Shown: piece after piece, positions 20,301 to 28,581 of the stretch
How the letters are laid out: the number at the start of each line of letters is the position of its first letter
How positions within the stretch are numbered: position 1 is the stretch's first letter
Assembly: GCA_003225315.1 (NCBI GenBank)
Contig: QHZD01000021.1
Coordinates: 62,001 to 126,000, forward strand
Length of the DNA stretch: 64,000 nucleotides
Source: Acidobacteriota bacterium
GTDB taxonomy: Bacteria > Acidobacteriota > Terriglobia > Acidiferrales > UBA7541
Direction: 5' to 3'
The notes under the pieces: generated by a model
Seen by the model: the letters and a program-made list of their open reading frames with translations, nothing else
What the model was told of the DNA's origin: nothing
Databases searched by the model: none
Translations under genes and position numbers: made by a program

Positions 20301-21349
20301 GAACTCGCTAAGTTGTACTGAACCGTGTTTCCCGAAGCATCTTTGAATTGCAGAATGCCCTGCTTCAGCAAACTGCTTGGCATCAGACGAGTAAACGACG
20401 ACTGCTGCGGGAAACGCCGCCCTTCATAGTTGAAAAAGAAAAACGTCTTGTCCTTTCGGATCGGGGCCCCCGCCGCCCCGCCAAAGCGATTGTCATGAAT
20501 AACCGGCCTGGGCAAGTTGATCCTGTTAAGTTCCCACTCATTGGCATTGAAGTCGGTGTTCTCGTGGACCCAGTAGGCCGCACCATGGAGATTGTTCGTG
20601 CCACTCTTACCGACAACAGCTATTTGCCCACCCGAAGCTCGCCCATACGATGCATTTGGGTTGTTCACCCCCACTCGGAATTCCTCCACCGACTCCACTC
20701 CCAGCGGGATGACCGCAATGTCAGCGCCAAGACCCCCAACTATATTGTCGGTAACGTCAATTCCGTCTAGCGTGAAAGTGTTCTGGTCATCGATTGCTCC
20801 GGCGACGCGCATTCCAACCCTCGGAAAAGTGCCTGTCCCCGGTGTTACGCCGGGTTGCAGCGTGAGCAGTGCTGCGGCATTTCGGCGCAGGGTCGGCAAC
20901 TGAATCATCACTTCACTTGAAACTTCGCTGCCGACTTGCGCGTCGGTGGTCTGCAGTTCCACCTGCGCCGTCGCTTCTACCTGCACCACTTGGCCAACGG
21001 TCCCCAGTTCTAGCTTGAAATCCATCGTGTAGCTTTTCGCTACATCCACATGCAGGGCGGCACTCGAAGTCGTCCGGAAACCTTGTTTGTTCACTTTGAG
21101 TGTGTATTCACCCGGGGCGACATACGGCAAGATATATTGTCCCGCCGAGTTAGTCACCGCTTCCCGCTTTTCGTTAGTCGCGGTGTTGATTAGTTCGACC
21201 TTCGCATCCGGCACGCTACTTCCCCCCGGATCTGTCACGTTACCAAGAACAATTCCCGTGCTTGCGGTTTGCGCATTTGCTAGCGGTGAAATGGTCGAAA
21301 GAATCAGAAACAAACCGGTGATAAAGACAAATGTCAAATTCCTTTTCAC
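17390..21349 (-). CDS. Oar-like TonB-dependent outer-membrane receptor with N-terminal carboxypeptidase-regulatory domain
   Basis: This 1319-residue protein begins with a signal peptide (LTFVFITGLFLILSTISPLANAQ). A CarboxypepD_reg domain follows (GIVLGNVTDPGGSSVPDAKV, residues ~33-52, to ~115), then a plug domain and a large beta-barrel. It ends in ..QLGLRVSF, the terminal phenylalanine typical of outer-membrane barrels. Such receptors are greatly expanded in Acidobacteria and probably import oligosaccharides or other large solutes. GTG at 21349 is preceded by AGAGGTGA. No partner gene in the window identifies the ligand. Confidence 0.88.
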   Translation of the reverse strand: MKRNLTFVFITGLFLILSTISPLANAQTASTGIVLGNVTDPGGSSVPDAKVELINTATNEKREAVTNSAGQYILPYVAPGEYTLKVNKQGFRTTSSAALHVDVAKSYTMDFKLELGTVGQVVQVEATAQVELQTTDAQVGSEVSSEVMIQLPTLRRNAAALLTLQPGVTPGTGTFPRVGMRVAGAIDDQNTFTLDGIDVTDNIVGGLGADIAVIPLGVESVEEFRVGVNNPNASYGRASGGQIAVVGKSGTNNLHGAAYWVHENTDFNANEWELNRINLPRPVIHDNRFGGAAGAPIRKDKTFFFFNYEGRRFPQQSSFTRLMPSSLLKQGILQFKDASGNTVQYNLASSTLCGSGTTACDPRGLGISPSVAALWALDPAGTDPSVANADGLNTLGFHGTALAPLSTNFYTSRFDHQINSKWRFNGSYTYFQTKQVSGGQNAQYDIRGGTAKATSTAPTDRDAIIAGLTGQLTPHVFNSFHFGWVRARQSFNRLAPSAAAALENIVGTGSSAGPIALAPGQAATNLVDAPIEVDTQRARFQNSTGRNIQYVDDVSWIKAKHTLQFGANFRHIPTIHTRNDKVVGSLASLEALSDADVSTFLSSIPSAERPPTCSATVTTNCLVKGDTQRWDRLYASTLGLLDNVGILTTRDGNLKPLPFGTALVNDTTLNAVEFYGQDVWRITPNLTLTYGLSYGWQTAPKEKLDRQTLVVDTTNNNQPLTGPGYIAAKQAAALQGQTYNPTLGFDPVKSAGRNVFNIDWGDVAPRASVAWTPSFDSRFLHRMTGNRKTVIRGGFGIVYDRINTVQSVIIPMLGVGFAQTISVGAPLCNASGTPGSGCNAAAGTGSPGAASFRVGVDGNLPVPTVPTVSIPVVPSTPFGELFSFQDDPNTKVGRSRAGDLTIQREIPGNMIVEIGWTGRWSDRLPQGVNFNSAPYFFVDQASKQSFAQAYDAVAAALAAGQTPATQPFFENQLAGLIGSPCAGSSTATTATQFLTNAAASNFTGGLVSSLFSVMDGRRACLGLPTFQNRELFDLHMRTYIGKSNYNGLIATLRKRTSHGLTFDATYTFSKTLDQNISNQNQAGVYSNSYFPNVDYGPSIFDRKHIFNFNYVYDLPMGKGHRFGRGSLAQRLLGGWYTSGIFSAFSGLPLFVTESSQVWGGGSIFGSGVGMIPTVNPNTFGNSVHGGVFGTSGIGTSGDPAKQGSGLNLFADPAAVFADFRNVQISKDGRTGRSNPLHGLPFWNLDSSLGKKTALTERVSFSIQADFFNIFNHVNFVDPSLSLTSPASFGVISTQLVPTSRDNTLADGSRWIQLGLRVSF

Positions 21350-22119
21350 GGGTCACCTCTTTTCATTTCGGACGTTCGAGGAGATTAGGAGAGAGAGGAG
21401 CACAGGCACACGAAAGCGGAGATACGCAAAACAGCGAGATCGCAATACCGGAGCACTCGCTATACTACCCACGACATCTCCCACACACCACTGACTCCAC
21501 GACTTGCAGTGATCTCACCCTGGCAGGCGCGTTCCCACCAGAAGGCAAGAAGGATAGCGACCATATATGCCAAGCCCTTGGCCGCGTCAAGATAAATTAT
21601 CCAATGGGCGAAATCGGCTTCGCTGCGCTGCCCGGCCAGTTTGCACACACGCCCTTTGTCTACGCTTGACTACCCGGCTGCTCAGTTTATTCCCGCTAAT
21701 TTGGAATGATTGGAATTCCAGAATTGGAAAAACCGGACGTTGTGCCTAGGAATAAGGACCAACTTCTTGCGCTTTTCGTAGGGGCACTCGCCGCGGCGAG
21801 TACCCTTCCCGCTTAGCGCCGTCCCTTTAGGGAGGGCGGCATCTTCGTCTTCGCCGTTGTAGTGGCGGGTCATCAGACCCGTTCTTTGGGATTGTAGGTG
21901 CGGCTCGTCTTCGAATCTCCTCTCTAGCGCCGTAGGCGCGCCAGAAGTTAGCCCAGCCCGTAAGGGCTTGGGCACGATAGCAAAAAGAACGGCGAGCGCC
22001 GTAGGCGCGGCACCTAACCTGAAATCATTCATTCCCCCTATTGCCGTTCGACCGAAGATCCCGCCGCCCGAGCATTTCGGGAACCTTGTTGGGACCCTCA
22101 GTCCTTGGCTTTGAGATTT
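21350..22119. repeat. Gene-free stretch with short GC-rich palindromic repeats
   Basis: I see no convincing gene in these 770 bases. The element AGCGCCGTAGGCGCG occurs at about 21926-21940 and again at about 21996-22010. A related hairpin (GCCGTCCCT/AGGGAGGGC) lies near 21819-21841, and GGCACTCGCCGCGGCGAGTACC near 21783-21804 is also self-complementary in part. These look like dispersed intergenic repeats. The 5' part (21350-21460) should contain the promoter of the TonB receptor. Confidence 0.5.
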
Positions 22120-22512
22120 TTTTGATAGATGCCACGCAAATTTTGCGTTGGCCTCCAGCGCTCGGGAAGTGACAACATTCCACATGTTTATCGCGAGTGA
22201 CAAGATGACATCGCCATCTGTCGAACAAATCCCCGCTGGCATTAACGCCGTAGAAGGCTACAAAGCCTCGATGAACGGCGACGGCCTGCGCATCCGGGAA
22301 CTCCTTCCGGAAATCATAGAGCGCGGCGCCGAAGCGCTCACGCCTGCCGAAAAAGAATTGTTGAAGTGGATCGGCGTGTTTTTCCGTAAGCCGACGCCCG
22401 GCAAGTTCATGATGCGCATCCGCATGCCCAACGGTTTTGCGAGGACCGAACAGCTGCGCACCATCGCGGAGCTCTCGCGGCGGCTTGGCAACAGCGTTTT
22501 GGACATCACCAC
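22120..22512 (+). repeat. Direct repeat, copy A (5' end of nirA plus upstream flank)
   Basis: These 393 bases align without gaps to 25798-26190 at a constant offset of 3678. By eye there are about 19 mismatches (~95% identity). The repeat includes the same 60-nt upstream flank, so it is a DNA duplication rather than protein-level similarity. The pair brackets the PadR-ADOP module. Confidence 0.9.
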
Positions 22513-22624
22513 TCTCGCCAATCCTGACATCGTCGCCCACATTCGCGAACAGGTCCAAGGCCGCAACGTCGGCCCCTTGAAAGAAGGCCCCAAGGATATC
22601 AAGCGCTTCGGCGACGAACGCTAG
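22184..22624 (+). pseudogene. Chimeric reading frame: NirA N-terminus fused to an acetyl-CoA-synthetase-like C-terminal tail
   Basis: The first ~109 residues (from ATG 22184) match the N-terminus of the nitrite reductase at 25862, with five visible substitutions. At the codons for LDITT the frame switches to TLANPDIVAHIREQVQGRNV and on to IKRFGDER. That is a diverged version of the last ~40 residues of the Acs at 15180-17303. The switch point is a short shared string (GAYATCACCACT) found in both parents. The frame stays open across the junction. The product lacks every siroheme/Fe-S ligand and all adenylation motifs, so it is probably a rearrangement remnant. Whether it is expressed is unknown. 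Confidence 0.8.
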
Positions 22625-22736
22625 GTCCGGTTTGCCTAAGAGCCGATTCCTTGCAAGTAGACTCTTTAGGACTCTTCCGCCATCAACTCTTTGCTATTCA
22701 CTGTCAACTGCTCTGGCCAGGTAGGGTTTAGTATTC

Positions 22737-25382
22737 CTATTCCGCGCGCAGAGCGGCTGTGAGATCTAGCCGCGAGGCGCGCCAGGCTGGAACCAAGCAT
22801 GCCGCGGCAGCCACCAATAACAGCATGACAATTACAGATACAAATACAGAGGGATCAAGCGGGCTGATTCCATACAACATGGAACGAATCAACTGCGCCG
22901 CACCGACGCTGGCAGCCACGCCAAATGCGAGTCCGAAAAAGGCAGGGCGGAGCCCATCCAATAACACTAGGCTGAGCACTGTTTCTCGCTGCGCGCCGAG
23001 CGCGATGCGGATACCAATTTCCGCGGTGCGCTGCGCAACGATATAGGAGAGTACCCCGAACAGTCCAACGGCAGCTAGCACCAGCGATAGCACCGCGAAT
23101 ACAAGCAAAAGCGTTGCGTCAAAACTGCTGTCCAGCGTGGATTTTCCAATGATCTGGTCCATGGTCAGGATGTCGGAGACGGGCAGCTCCCCGTCCAGCT
23201 GCTGAACGACTTGCTGGATAGGCACAGCTAGTCTGGTGACGTCTCCCATCGAGCGAACGGCGAGTGTTCCTCCGCCCTCCTTTCCCGCGTAGAGAGGAAA
23301 ATACATCATGGGCTCGGGACTCTTCGCGATAAGCCAGCGCGTGTCGCCAACCACACCGATGATTTCATAGGATTTCCGGCCAAGCGTAAGCAGATGCTTG
23401 CCAATGGGATCTTCGTCAGTCAAATATCGCTGCACAAACGATTCACTGACGATGACTTTCGTGGCCTTGTCCAGCCGGTGGCTTTCATCGAAGGTTTGCC
23501 CACGCAGCAACGGAATCCCAAGAGCCGCGAAATATCCCGGATCGGCCCAGCGAACGACGGCGTATTGACTCTGGCCCGTCGGCAGTGGGGGATGCTCGGC
23601 GATCATAAAGCCGTTGTCGCCCCAGTAGCCCTGGCCTGGAACTAAAGTTACAAATCCGGCTGCTTGAACACCGGGCAGCGAGCGCACGCGGTCCAGCAGG
23701 GTCTCATAAAAAGTAACGCGCTGCGCGTCCTTGCTATAGTGCGCTTCAGGCAGGCCAAAGCGCATGGTGAGCACATTATTTGTGACACAGCCAAGATCGG
23801 ACGTCCTCAACCGCTGATAGCTCTTCAGCAGCAGGCCCGCTCCGACGAGCAGGACAACCGTAAGCCCCACTTCCATGGAAAGCAGCCATTTGCGTAGACT
23901 GACTCGCACAGGTCCCGCGCTGTGTGAGCGTGAGGACTCCTGGAGCGTGGAGAGTATTTTGTCGCCGCCAGCCGAAGCCGAAGAGATCAAGCCTGCGAAA
24001 GCCGCGCAGAAAAAGACCAGGCCCAGCGTAAATGTCACAACCATTCCGTCCATGTGAATGGCTTCCACTCGGCTTATGTCCTGTCGCGTGCCTACGAGCC
24101 AATCAATCACAGCGCGAGCCAGTAGGACGCCGGCCACACCGCCAACGGCTGATAATAGGAAGCTCTCTGTCAGGTGCTCGCCAAGCAGCCGCCGGCGGCT
24201 GCCGCCCAGCGCCGCACGAATGGCAAGCTCTCTTCGCCTGGCGGTACCGCGCGCCACTAGAAGATTGGCGACATTCAGGCACGCGATCAAAAGCACGCAC
24301 CCTGTTGCGGCTAGTAAAACGTACAGTGGCGTTTTGACGTCTCCCACCATATCATCCAGTAGAGGTCGACTATTTGCGGCCTTGCTTATGAATGGGTTTT
24401 CAGTGTGTTGATCGTGCAGACGACGGACGATAGTCGACAGTTCTGTGGTTGCCTTCGTCTGTGTAACTCCAGCCTTCAGGCGCCCAATCACAACGAACAT
24501 GTGGCTGTCCAGTTGTTGCCACCTGTCGGGGAATTGTTCGTGGTAGACGGGAGTCCACAATTGCACGCTCTGTTCGGGATACGTGAACCACGATGGCATG
24601 ACTCCGATGACAGTATAGGGTTTCGCATCCAGATGGATGGTTTGATTCAGCACCGCCGGATTGCCGCCGAAGCGTCTCTTCCATAATCCCCAACTCAACA
24701 GCACCGTTGCGTTCGCGGAGGGCTGATCGTCTGTGGCGGTGAAGCTTCGACCCATCGCCGGTTCCACGCCAAGCGTTTGGAACAAATCCCAGGAGCACTG
24801 CGAAGCCCGCACTTTTTCGGGAAGTTGCCCGCCCGCGCTGGACAAATTGTATTCGGGCCAGGTCAGGACAATCGCCAAGTCGGAGAACCCATGGTTTTCC
24901 TTCTTCCACTCCAGAAATACGCCACCCGCCGCTTCATTGTACGGAAACTTGTCATCGGCGCTGTGCTCATACAGCCGTAGCAGCCGCCCCGGTTCCTTGA
25001 AAGGCAGCGGTTTCAATAGCACTGACCGCACCACGGTAAATAGGGCGACATTGGCGCCGATGCCGATGGCAATCACCAGGATCGAGATGAACGCAAAACC
25101 CGGCGTTCTGCACAGTGTGCGGATACTGATTCGCATATTCTGAAGAGCCGTTTCAATTGTGTTCCAATTCCACGTCTCGCGCGCTTGCTCGCGCAGCAGT
25201 GTCGGATTGCCGAACGCTCGTCGTGCCGCGTAGCGAGCCTCTTCGGGACTCATTCCTTGAGCGATGTTTTCGGCGATTTGTTGCTCAAGGTGAAAGCGAA
25301 GTTCGGCATCGAGGCGTTGCACTTCCCGTCTGCGATGGAGAAGCATTTCTAATTGCACGCGGATCTTTTCCAGCCAGCGCAT
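22737..25382 (-). CDS. ADOP-type ABC transporter permease (MacB/FtsX fold)
   Basis: This 881-residue protein matches the acidobacterial duplicated orphan permease family. The N-terminal segment HLEQQIAENIAQGMSPEEARYAARRAFGN (seen as HLEQQIAENI then EEARYAARRAFGN) is diagnostic. A MacB-like periplasmic domain and two FtsX helix sets follow, with GIGANVALFTVVRSVLLKPLPF near 110 and GLFGVLSYIVAQRTAEIGIRIALGA near the C-terminus. No ATPase gene is adjacent, as is usual for these orphan permeases. The substrate is unknown. The PadR repressor gene lies 17 nt upstream on the same strand, the standard arrangement. Confidence 0.9.
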   Translation of the reverse strand: MRWLEKIRVQLEMLLHRRREVQRLDAELRFHLEQQIAENIAQGMSPEEARYAARRAFGNPTLLREQARETWNWNTIETALQNMRISIRTLCRTPGFAFISILVIAIGIGANVALFTVVRSVLLKPLPFKEPGRLLRLYEHSADDKFPYNEAAGGVFLEWKKENHGFSDLAIVLTWPEYNLSSAGGQLPEKVRASQCSWDLFQTLGVEPAMGRSFTATDDQPSANATVLLSWGLWKRRFGGNPAVLNQTIHLDAKPYTVIGVMPSWFTYPEQSVQLWTPVYHEQFPDRWQQLDSHMFVVIGRLKAGVTQTKATTELSTIVRRLHDQHTENPFISKAANSRPLLDDMVGDVKTPLYVLLAATGCVLLIACLNVANLLVARGTARRRELAIRAALGGSRRRLLGEHLTESFLLSAVGGVAGVLLARAVIDWLVGTRQDISRVEAIHMDGMVVTFTLGLVFFCAAFAGLISSASAGGDKILSTLQESSRSHSAGPVRVSLRKWLLSMEVGLTVVLLVGAGLLLKSYQRLRTSDLGCVTNNVLTMRFGLPEAHYSKDAQRVTFYETLLDRVRSLPGVQAAGFVTLVPGQGYWGDNGFMIAEHPPLPTGQSQYAVVRWADPGYFAALGIPLLRGQTFDESHRLDKATKVIVSESFVQRYLTDEDPIGKHLLTLGRKSYEIIGVVGDTRWLIAKSPEPMMYFPLYAGKEGGGTLAVRSMGDVTRLAVPIQQVVQQLDGELPVSDILTMDQIIGKSTLDSSFDATLLLVFAVLSLVLAAVGLFGVLSYIVAQRTAEIGIRIALGAQRETVLSLVLLDGLRPAFFGLAFGVAASVGAAQLIRSMLYGISPLDPSVFVSVIVMLLLVAAAACLVPAWRASRLDLTAALRAE

Positions 25383-25399
25383 CGCCCCTCTTTCTCCGG

Positions 25400-25729
25400 T
25401 TAGGCTTTCTCAATCACCAGATTGATCGCGCCGGAGAGCCGGTTCCAGTTCGTGGTTTCCTGTTCCATCTGCTTACGGCCCGCCGTAGTCAGCGAGTAGA
25501 ACTTCGCCTGCCGCCCCGTCCCACTCTCCTCCCACTTTCCGCGAATCCATCCTTGCTGCTCCAAACGGTGCAGCGCTGGATACAACGATCCCTGCTGCAC
25601 CTGAAGCACTTCGCCGGAAACCTGCTGGATGCGTTTGGCAATTGCCCAACCATGCTTTGGTTCGAATGAGATTGTTTTGAGAATCAGAAGGTCCAGAGTC
25701 CCTTGCACAAGGTCGTTCGGTTTTCCCAT
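25400..25729 (-). CDS. PadR-family transcriptional repressor
   Basis: This 109-residue winged-helix regulator has the family pattern LVQGTLDLLILKTI, HGWAIAKRIQ, then VQQGSLYPALHRLEQQGWI. PadR proteins repress transport or detoxification genes and release DNA on ligand binding. It is encoded 17 nt upstream of the ADOP permease and is likely to control both. Nested inverted repeats over its promoter (25737-25773) suggest autoregulation. The ATG lies only a few bases past the -10 box, so the message may be nearly leaderless. Confidence 0.9.
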   Translation of the reverse strand: MGKPNDLVQGTLDLLILKTISFEPKHGWAIAKRIQQVSGEVLQVQQGSLYPALHRLEQQGWIRGKWEESGTGRQAKFYSLTTAGRKQMEQETTNWNRLSGAINLVIEKA

Positions 25730-25736
25730 ACCATGA

Positions 25737-25773
25737 CTATCTACACCTTGTATTGTAGATAGTCAAGGTGTAG
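25737..25773 (-). promoter_or_regulatory. padR promoter with nested operator palindromes
   Basis: Reading leftward, TTGACT (25761-25766), a 17-nt spacer and TAGATA (25738-25743) form a promoter for padR. Two inverted repeats overlap it: CTATCTAC/GTAGATAG (25737-25744 and 25755-25762) and CTACACCTTG/CAAGGTGTAG (25741-25750 and 25764-25773). This is what a PadR operator should look like. Confidence 0.65.
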
Positions 25774-25797
25774 AAACTTTTCTGCAGTTCTTCAGAA

Positions 25798-26190
25798 TTT
25801 TGATAGATGCCACGCAAATTTTGCGTTGGCCTCCGGCGCTTGGGAAGTGACAACATTCCCCATGTTCATCGCGAGTGACAAGATGACATCGCCATCTGTC
25901 GAACAAATCCCCGCCGGCATTAACGCCGTAGAAGGCTACAAAGCCTCGATGAACGGCGACGGCCTGTGCATCCGGGAACACCTTCCGCAAATCATCGAGC
26001 GTGGCGCCGAAGCGCTCACGCCTGCCGAAAAGGAATTGTTGAAGTGGATCGGCGTGTTTTTCCGCAAACCGACGCCCGGCAAATTCATGATGCGCATCCG
26101 CATGCCCAACGGCTTTGCGAGGAGCGAACAGCTGCACACCATCGCGGAGCTCTCGCGGCGGCTTGGCAACAGCGTGTTGGATATCACCAC
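25798..26190 (+). repeat. Direct repeat, copy B (5' end of intact nirA plus upstream flank)
   Basis: This is the partner of 22120-22512, gap-free at ~95% identity. It covers 64 nt of upstream DNA and the first ~109 codons of nirA. The match stops abruptly at the ATCACCAC string where copy A switches to the acs-like tail. Confidence 0.9.
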
Positions 26191-27526
26191 ACGGCAGCAA
26201 ATTGAGCTGCGCGGTTTCACCCTCGACAGCGTTCCGGAAATCTTCGAGAAGCTCCGCGGCGTGGACCTGCGCACGCTCCAAACGGGCATTGATAATGTTC
26301 GCAACATCAACGGCTGCGCCATGGCGGGCCTGACGCCTCACGAATGGTTTGACGCTTCTCCCGTTGTCCACGAACTCGATCGCATCATCGTCGGCAACGA
26401 GGGCAATCCGGAATTCAGCAACTTGCCGCGCAAATTCAACATCGTGGTGACGGGTTGCACGGACAATTGCACGCATAGTGAGTCCCAGGACATCGCGCTC
26501 ATTCCCGCGAACAAAGCTGGGCGGCTTGGCTTCAACGTGCTGGTAGGCGGGAAGATGGGCTCCGGAGGATTCACCGTCGCTTCGCCCCTGAATGTCTTTG
26601 TTGAAATCTTTCAAGCAGCGGCCGTGGTGGTCGAGCTGGTCAAAATTTACCGCGACCACGGCCCGCGCGAAGCGCGTTCGAAGTGCCGATTTGCTTTTCT
26701 GATTGAGGAGTGGGGCCTGCGCCGCTTGCGCGCCGAACTTGTGGCGCGCCTCGGCCACGAGCTGGCGTTTCAGGGCAGAGACATGCGCGGGTCCAAGCAC
26801 TCTGACCATCTTGGTGTGAGCACGCAGAAACAGTCGGGACTTGTCGCGGTGGGCCTTTGCATTCCTACCGGCAGAGTCAAGCCGGATCAACTCGACGAGC
26901 TTGCGCGCTTGTCCGACACGCATGGAAACGGCGAGATTCGCCTTACAACAGGCCAAAACGCCATCATTCCCAATGTTGCGGCGGCTCGCGTGGCCAAACT
27001 CCTCGAAGAGCCTTTGCTTACGCAGCTCTCACCCCGCCCCTCTCCATTTGTGCGCGGATTGGTCGCGTGCGTCGGAACAGATTATTGCAACCTGGCTCTC
27101 ATCGAGACGAAGAGCCGGGCAATAGCGCTCTCCGAAGCTCTGCACAAAAAAATGGGCGCCGGCCTGAATCCGCTCACGATTCACTGGTCCGGTTGTCCGG
27201 CGGGATGCGGTAACCATCAAGCTGCCGACGTCGGACTTCGCGGTTTTAAGACGAGAATTGACGGAAAGATTGTGGACGCGGTTGCGATCTACACGGGCGG
27301 CCGGACTGGTCCCCACGCGATTGCTGGCCAGGAGATTTTGGAGACTGTGCCGTGCGACGAATCGTTGCCCGATGTAGTCGCCAACGTCATCCAGTCGTAT
27401 CGCTTCGATATGGAGGTCAGGCAGCACGCCGCTTTGAGTGATCCTTTTTTCACGGCTGCCTCAACTGCGGGATTGGCCTCGTGGCGCTTCGCGCGCGTAT
27501 TGCCGCCGCCTTCGGTGCCGGCTTGA
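25862..27526 (+). CDS. nirA: Ferredoxin-dependent nitrite reductase (siroheme/4Fe-4S; sulfite reductase possible)
   Basis: NirA reduces nitrite to ammonium with six electrons from ferredoxin. The ~554-residue protein has the two-fold ferrodoxin-like/siroheme domain layout. From ATG 25862 the cluster ligands are C403-x5-C409 (CVGTDYC) and C445-x3-C449 (SGCPAGCGNH), the expected siroheme/[4Fe-4S] set. Another CTDNC motif lies near 200. Starts at 25862 or 25883 are both possible, and an upstream TTG at 25826 is unlikely. The nitrite/formate channel gene follows, which favours nitrite over sulfite. Within the repeated region this copy carries Cys, His, Gln and His where the truncated copy has Arg, Leu, Glu and Arg. 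Confidence 0.85.
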   Translation: MFIASDKMTSPSVEQIPAGINAVEGYKASMNGDGLCIREHLPQIIERGAEALTPAEKELLKWIGVFFRKPTPGKFMMRIRMPNGFARSEQLHTIAELSRRLGNSVLDITTRQQIELRGFTLDSVPEIFEKLRGVDLRTLQTGIDNVRNINGCAMAGLTPHEWFDASPVVHELDRIIVGNEGNPEFSNLPRKFNIVVTGCTDNCTHSESQDIALIPANKAGRLGFNVLVGGKMGSGGFTVASPLNVFVEIFQAAAVVVELVKIYRDHGPREARSKCRFAFLIEEWGLRRLRAELVARLGHELAFQGRDMRGSKHSDHLGVSTQKQSGLVAVGLCIPTGRVKPDQLDELARLSDTHGNGEIRLTTGQNAIIPNVAAARVAKLLEEPLLTQLSPRPSPFVRGLVACVGTDYCNLALIETKSRAIALSEALHKKMGAGLNPLTIHWSGCPAGCGNHQAADVGLRGFKTRIDGKIVDAVAIYTGGRTGPHAIAGQEILETVPCDESLPDVVANVIQSYRFDMEVRQHAALSDPFFTAASTAGLASWRFARVLPPPSVPA

Positions 27527-27631
27527 GAAGCGTCTCGCTGGCCTGAACGTTGGATGGTGTGGCCTAAGAGCGGATGAATGCTTTTTGACGGTCTGGTCCG
27601 GCAAAAAAATTGTGCGTGGGAGGAAAGAATC

Positions 27632-28507
27632 ATGATGGATTACGTAAGCCCCAAGGACGTAATGCAAGAAGCGGTGCAATTGGCGAAGAGAAAGTCCGAG
27701 CTGCCGGCCCGTGACTTGTTGATTCGGGGAATCCTCGCAGGCGCATTTCTGGGGTACGCTACTTCGCTCGTGTTTGCGGTCGTGTCACAAGGTCTTCCTC
27801 CCATCGTCGGCGCGATTCTTTTCCCTGTCGGCTTCGTCATCCTCGTCCTTCTGGGAATGGAACTGGTTACGGGCAACTTCGCTCTGTTGCCCGCTGGAGT
27901 CATGGCCGGGACCGTCCGCGTCACAAAACTGCTTCGCAATTGGGGCTGGGTGTATCTCGGGAATTTGATCGGCAGTTTGCTCTACGCGGTGCTTTTTTAT
28001 CTCGTGATTACCAATTGGCGCACCGGCAATGGCGGCGCGGTTGCGGATCTTCTGAAACAAGCCGCGCAAAAGAAGACCTTGGCTTATGCGGCGCTCGGCT
28101 ACAGTGGATGGGGCACCGCGCTGATGAAGGCCGTACTCTGCAATTGGATGGTGACGATCGGGGCCGTGCTCGCTTTAGTCTCGAGGTCCACGGTTGGAAA
28201 AATCGCGGCGATGTGGCTTCCCATCATGACGTTCTTCGCGCTCGGCTTCGAGCACTCCGTTGTCAACATGTTTCTCATCCCGTCCGGGATGATCCTTGGG
28301 GCACCTATTTCCCTGGGCCAGGCGCTTTTTTGGAACCTGCTTCCGGTCACGCTCGGAAATCTTTTTGCGGGAGCACTTTTGACCGGTATGGCGCTCTATG
28401 TGACGTATCCCACGGAGAAAGCTCCTGCCGTAAGTCAGGCAGTAGTACAAGCTCCTCCGCAAGGCGAACAGCAAGCTGCGTTCGCGGCCGCCGGCGGCCT
28501 GCAGTAA
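27632..28507 (+). CDS. Formate/nitrite transporter (FocA/NirC family)
   Basis: This 291-residue pentameric channel protein has about six hydrophobic helices and family motifs such as GAFLGYATSL (near 40), LVTGNFALLPAGVM (near 80) and the late GFEHSVVNMFLIPSGM (near 208-223). The ATG at 27632 has GGGAGG nine nt upstream. An earlier in-frame ATG at 27578 lacks one. It sits 105 nt after nirA on the same strand, so nitrite import coupled to reduction is the likely role. Confidence 0.88.
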   Translation: MMDYVSPKDVMQEAVQLAKRKSELPARDLLIRGILAGAFLGYATSLVFAVVSQGLPPIVGAILFPVGFVILVLLGMELVTGNFALLPAGVMAGTVRVTKLLRNWGWVYLGNLIGSLLYAVLFYLVITNWRTGNGGAVADLLKQAAQKKTLAYAALGYSGWGTALMKAVLCNWMVTIGAVLALVSRSTVGKIAAMWLPIMTFFALGFEHSVVNMFLIPSGMILGAPISLGQALFWNLLPVTLGNLFAGALLTGMALYVTYPTEKAPAVSQAVVQAPPQGEQQAAFAAAGGLQ

Positions 28508-28581
28508 AACGTGCTCGTTTCGAACGATTCTTGGACCGCTTGCTACTGAGAACTTCCACACGCGCGATTCTTGATTGCTTG

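Noticed and set aside
21682-22242. 186-codon minus-strand frame between the TonB receptor and the nirA remnant
   Set aside because: It spans palindromic repeats and the duplicated nirA flank and has no ribosome-binding site or domain.
25826-25864. TTG start giving a longer NirA
   Set aside because: The extra residues come from the repeated flank, TTG has no ribosome-binding site, and ATG codons at 25862 and 25883 fit better.
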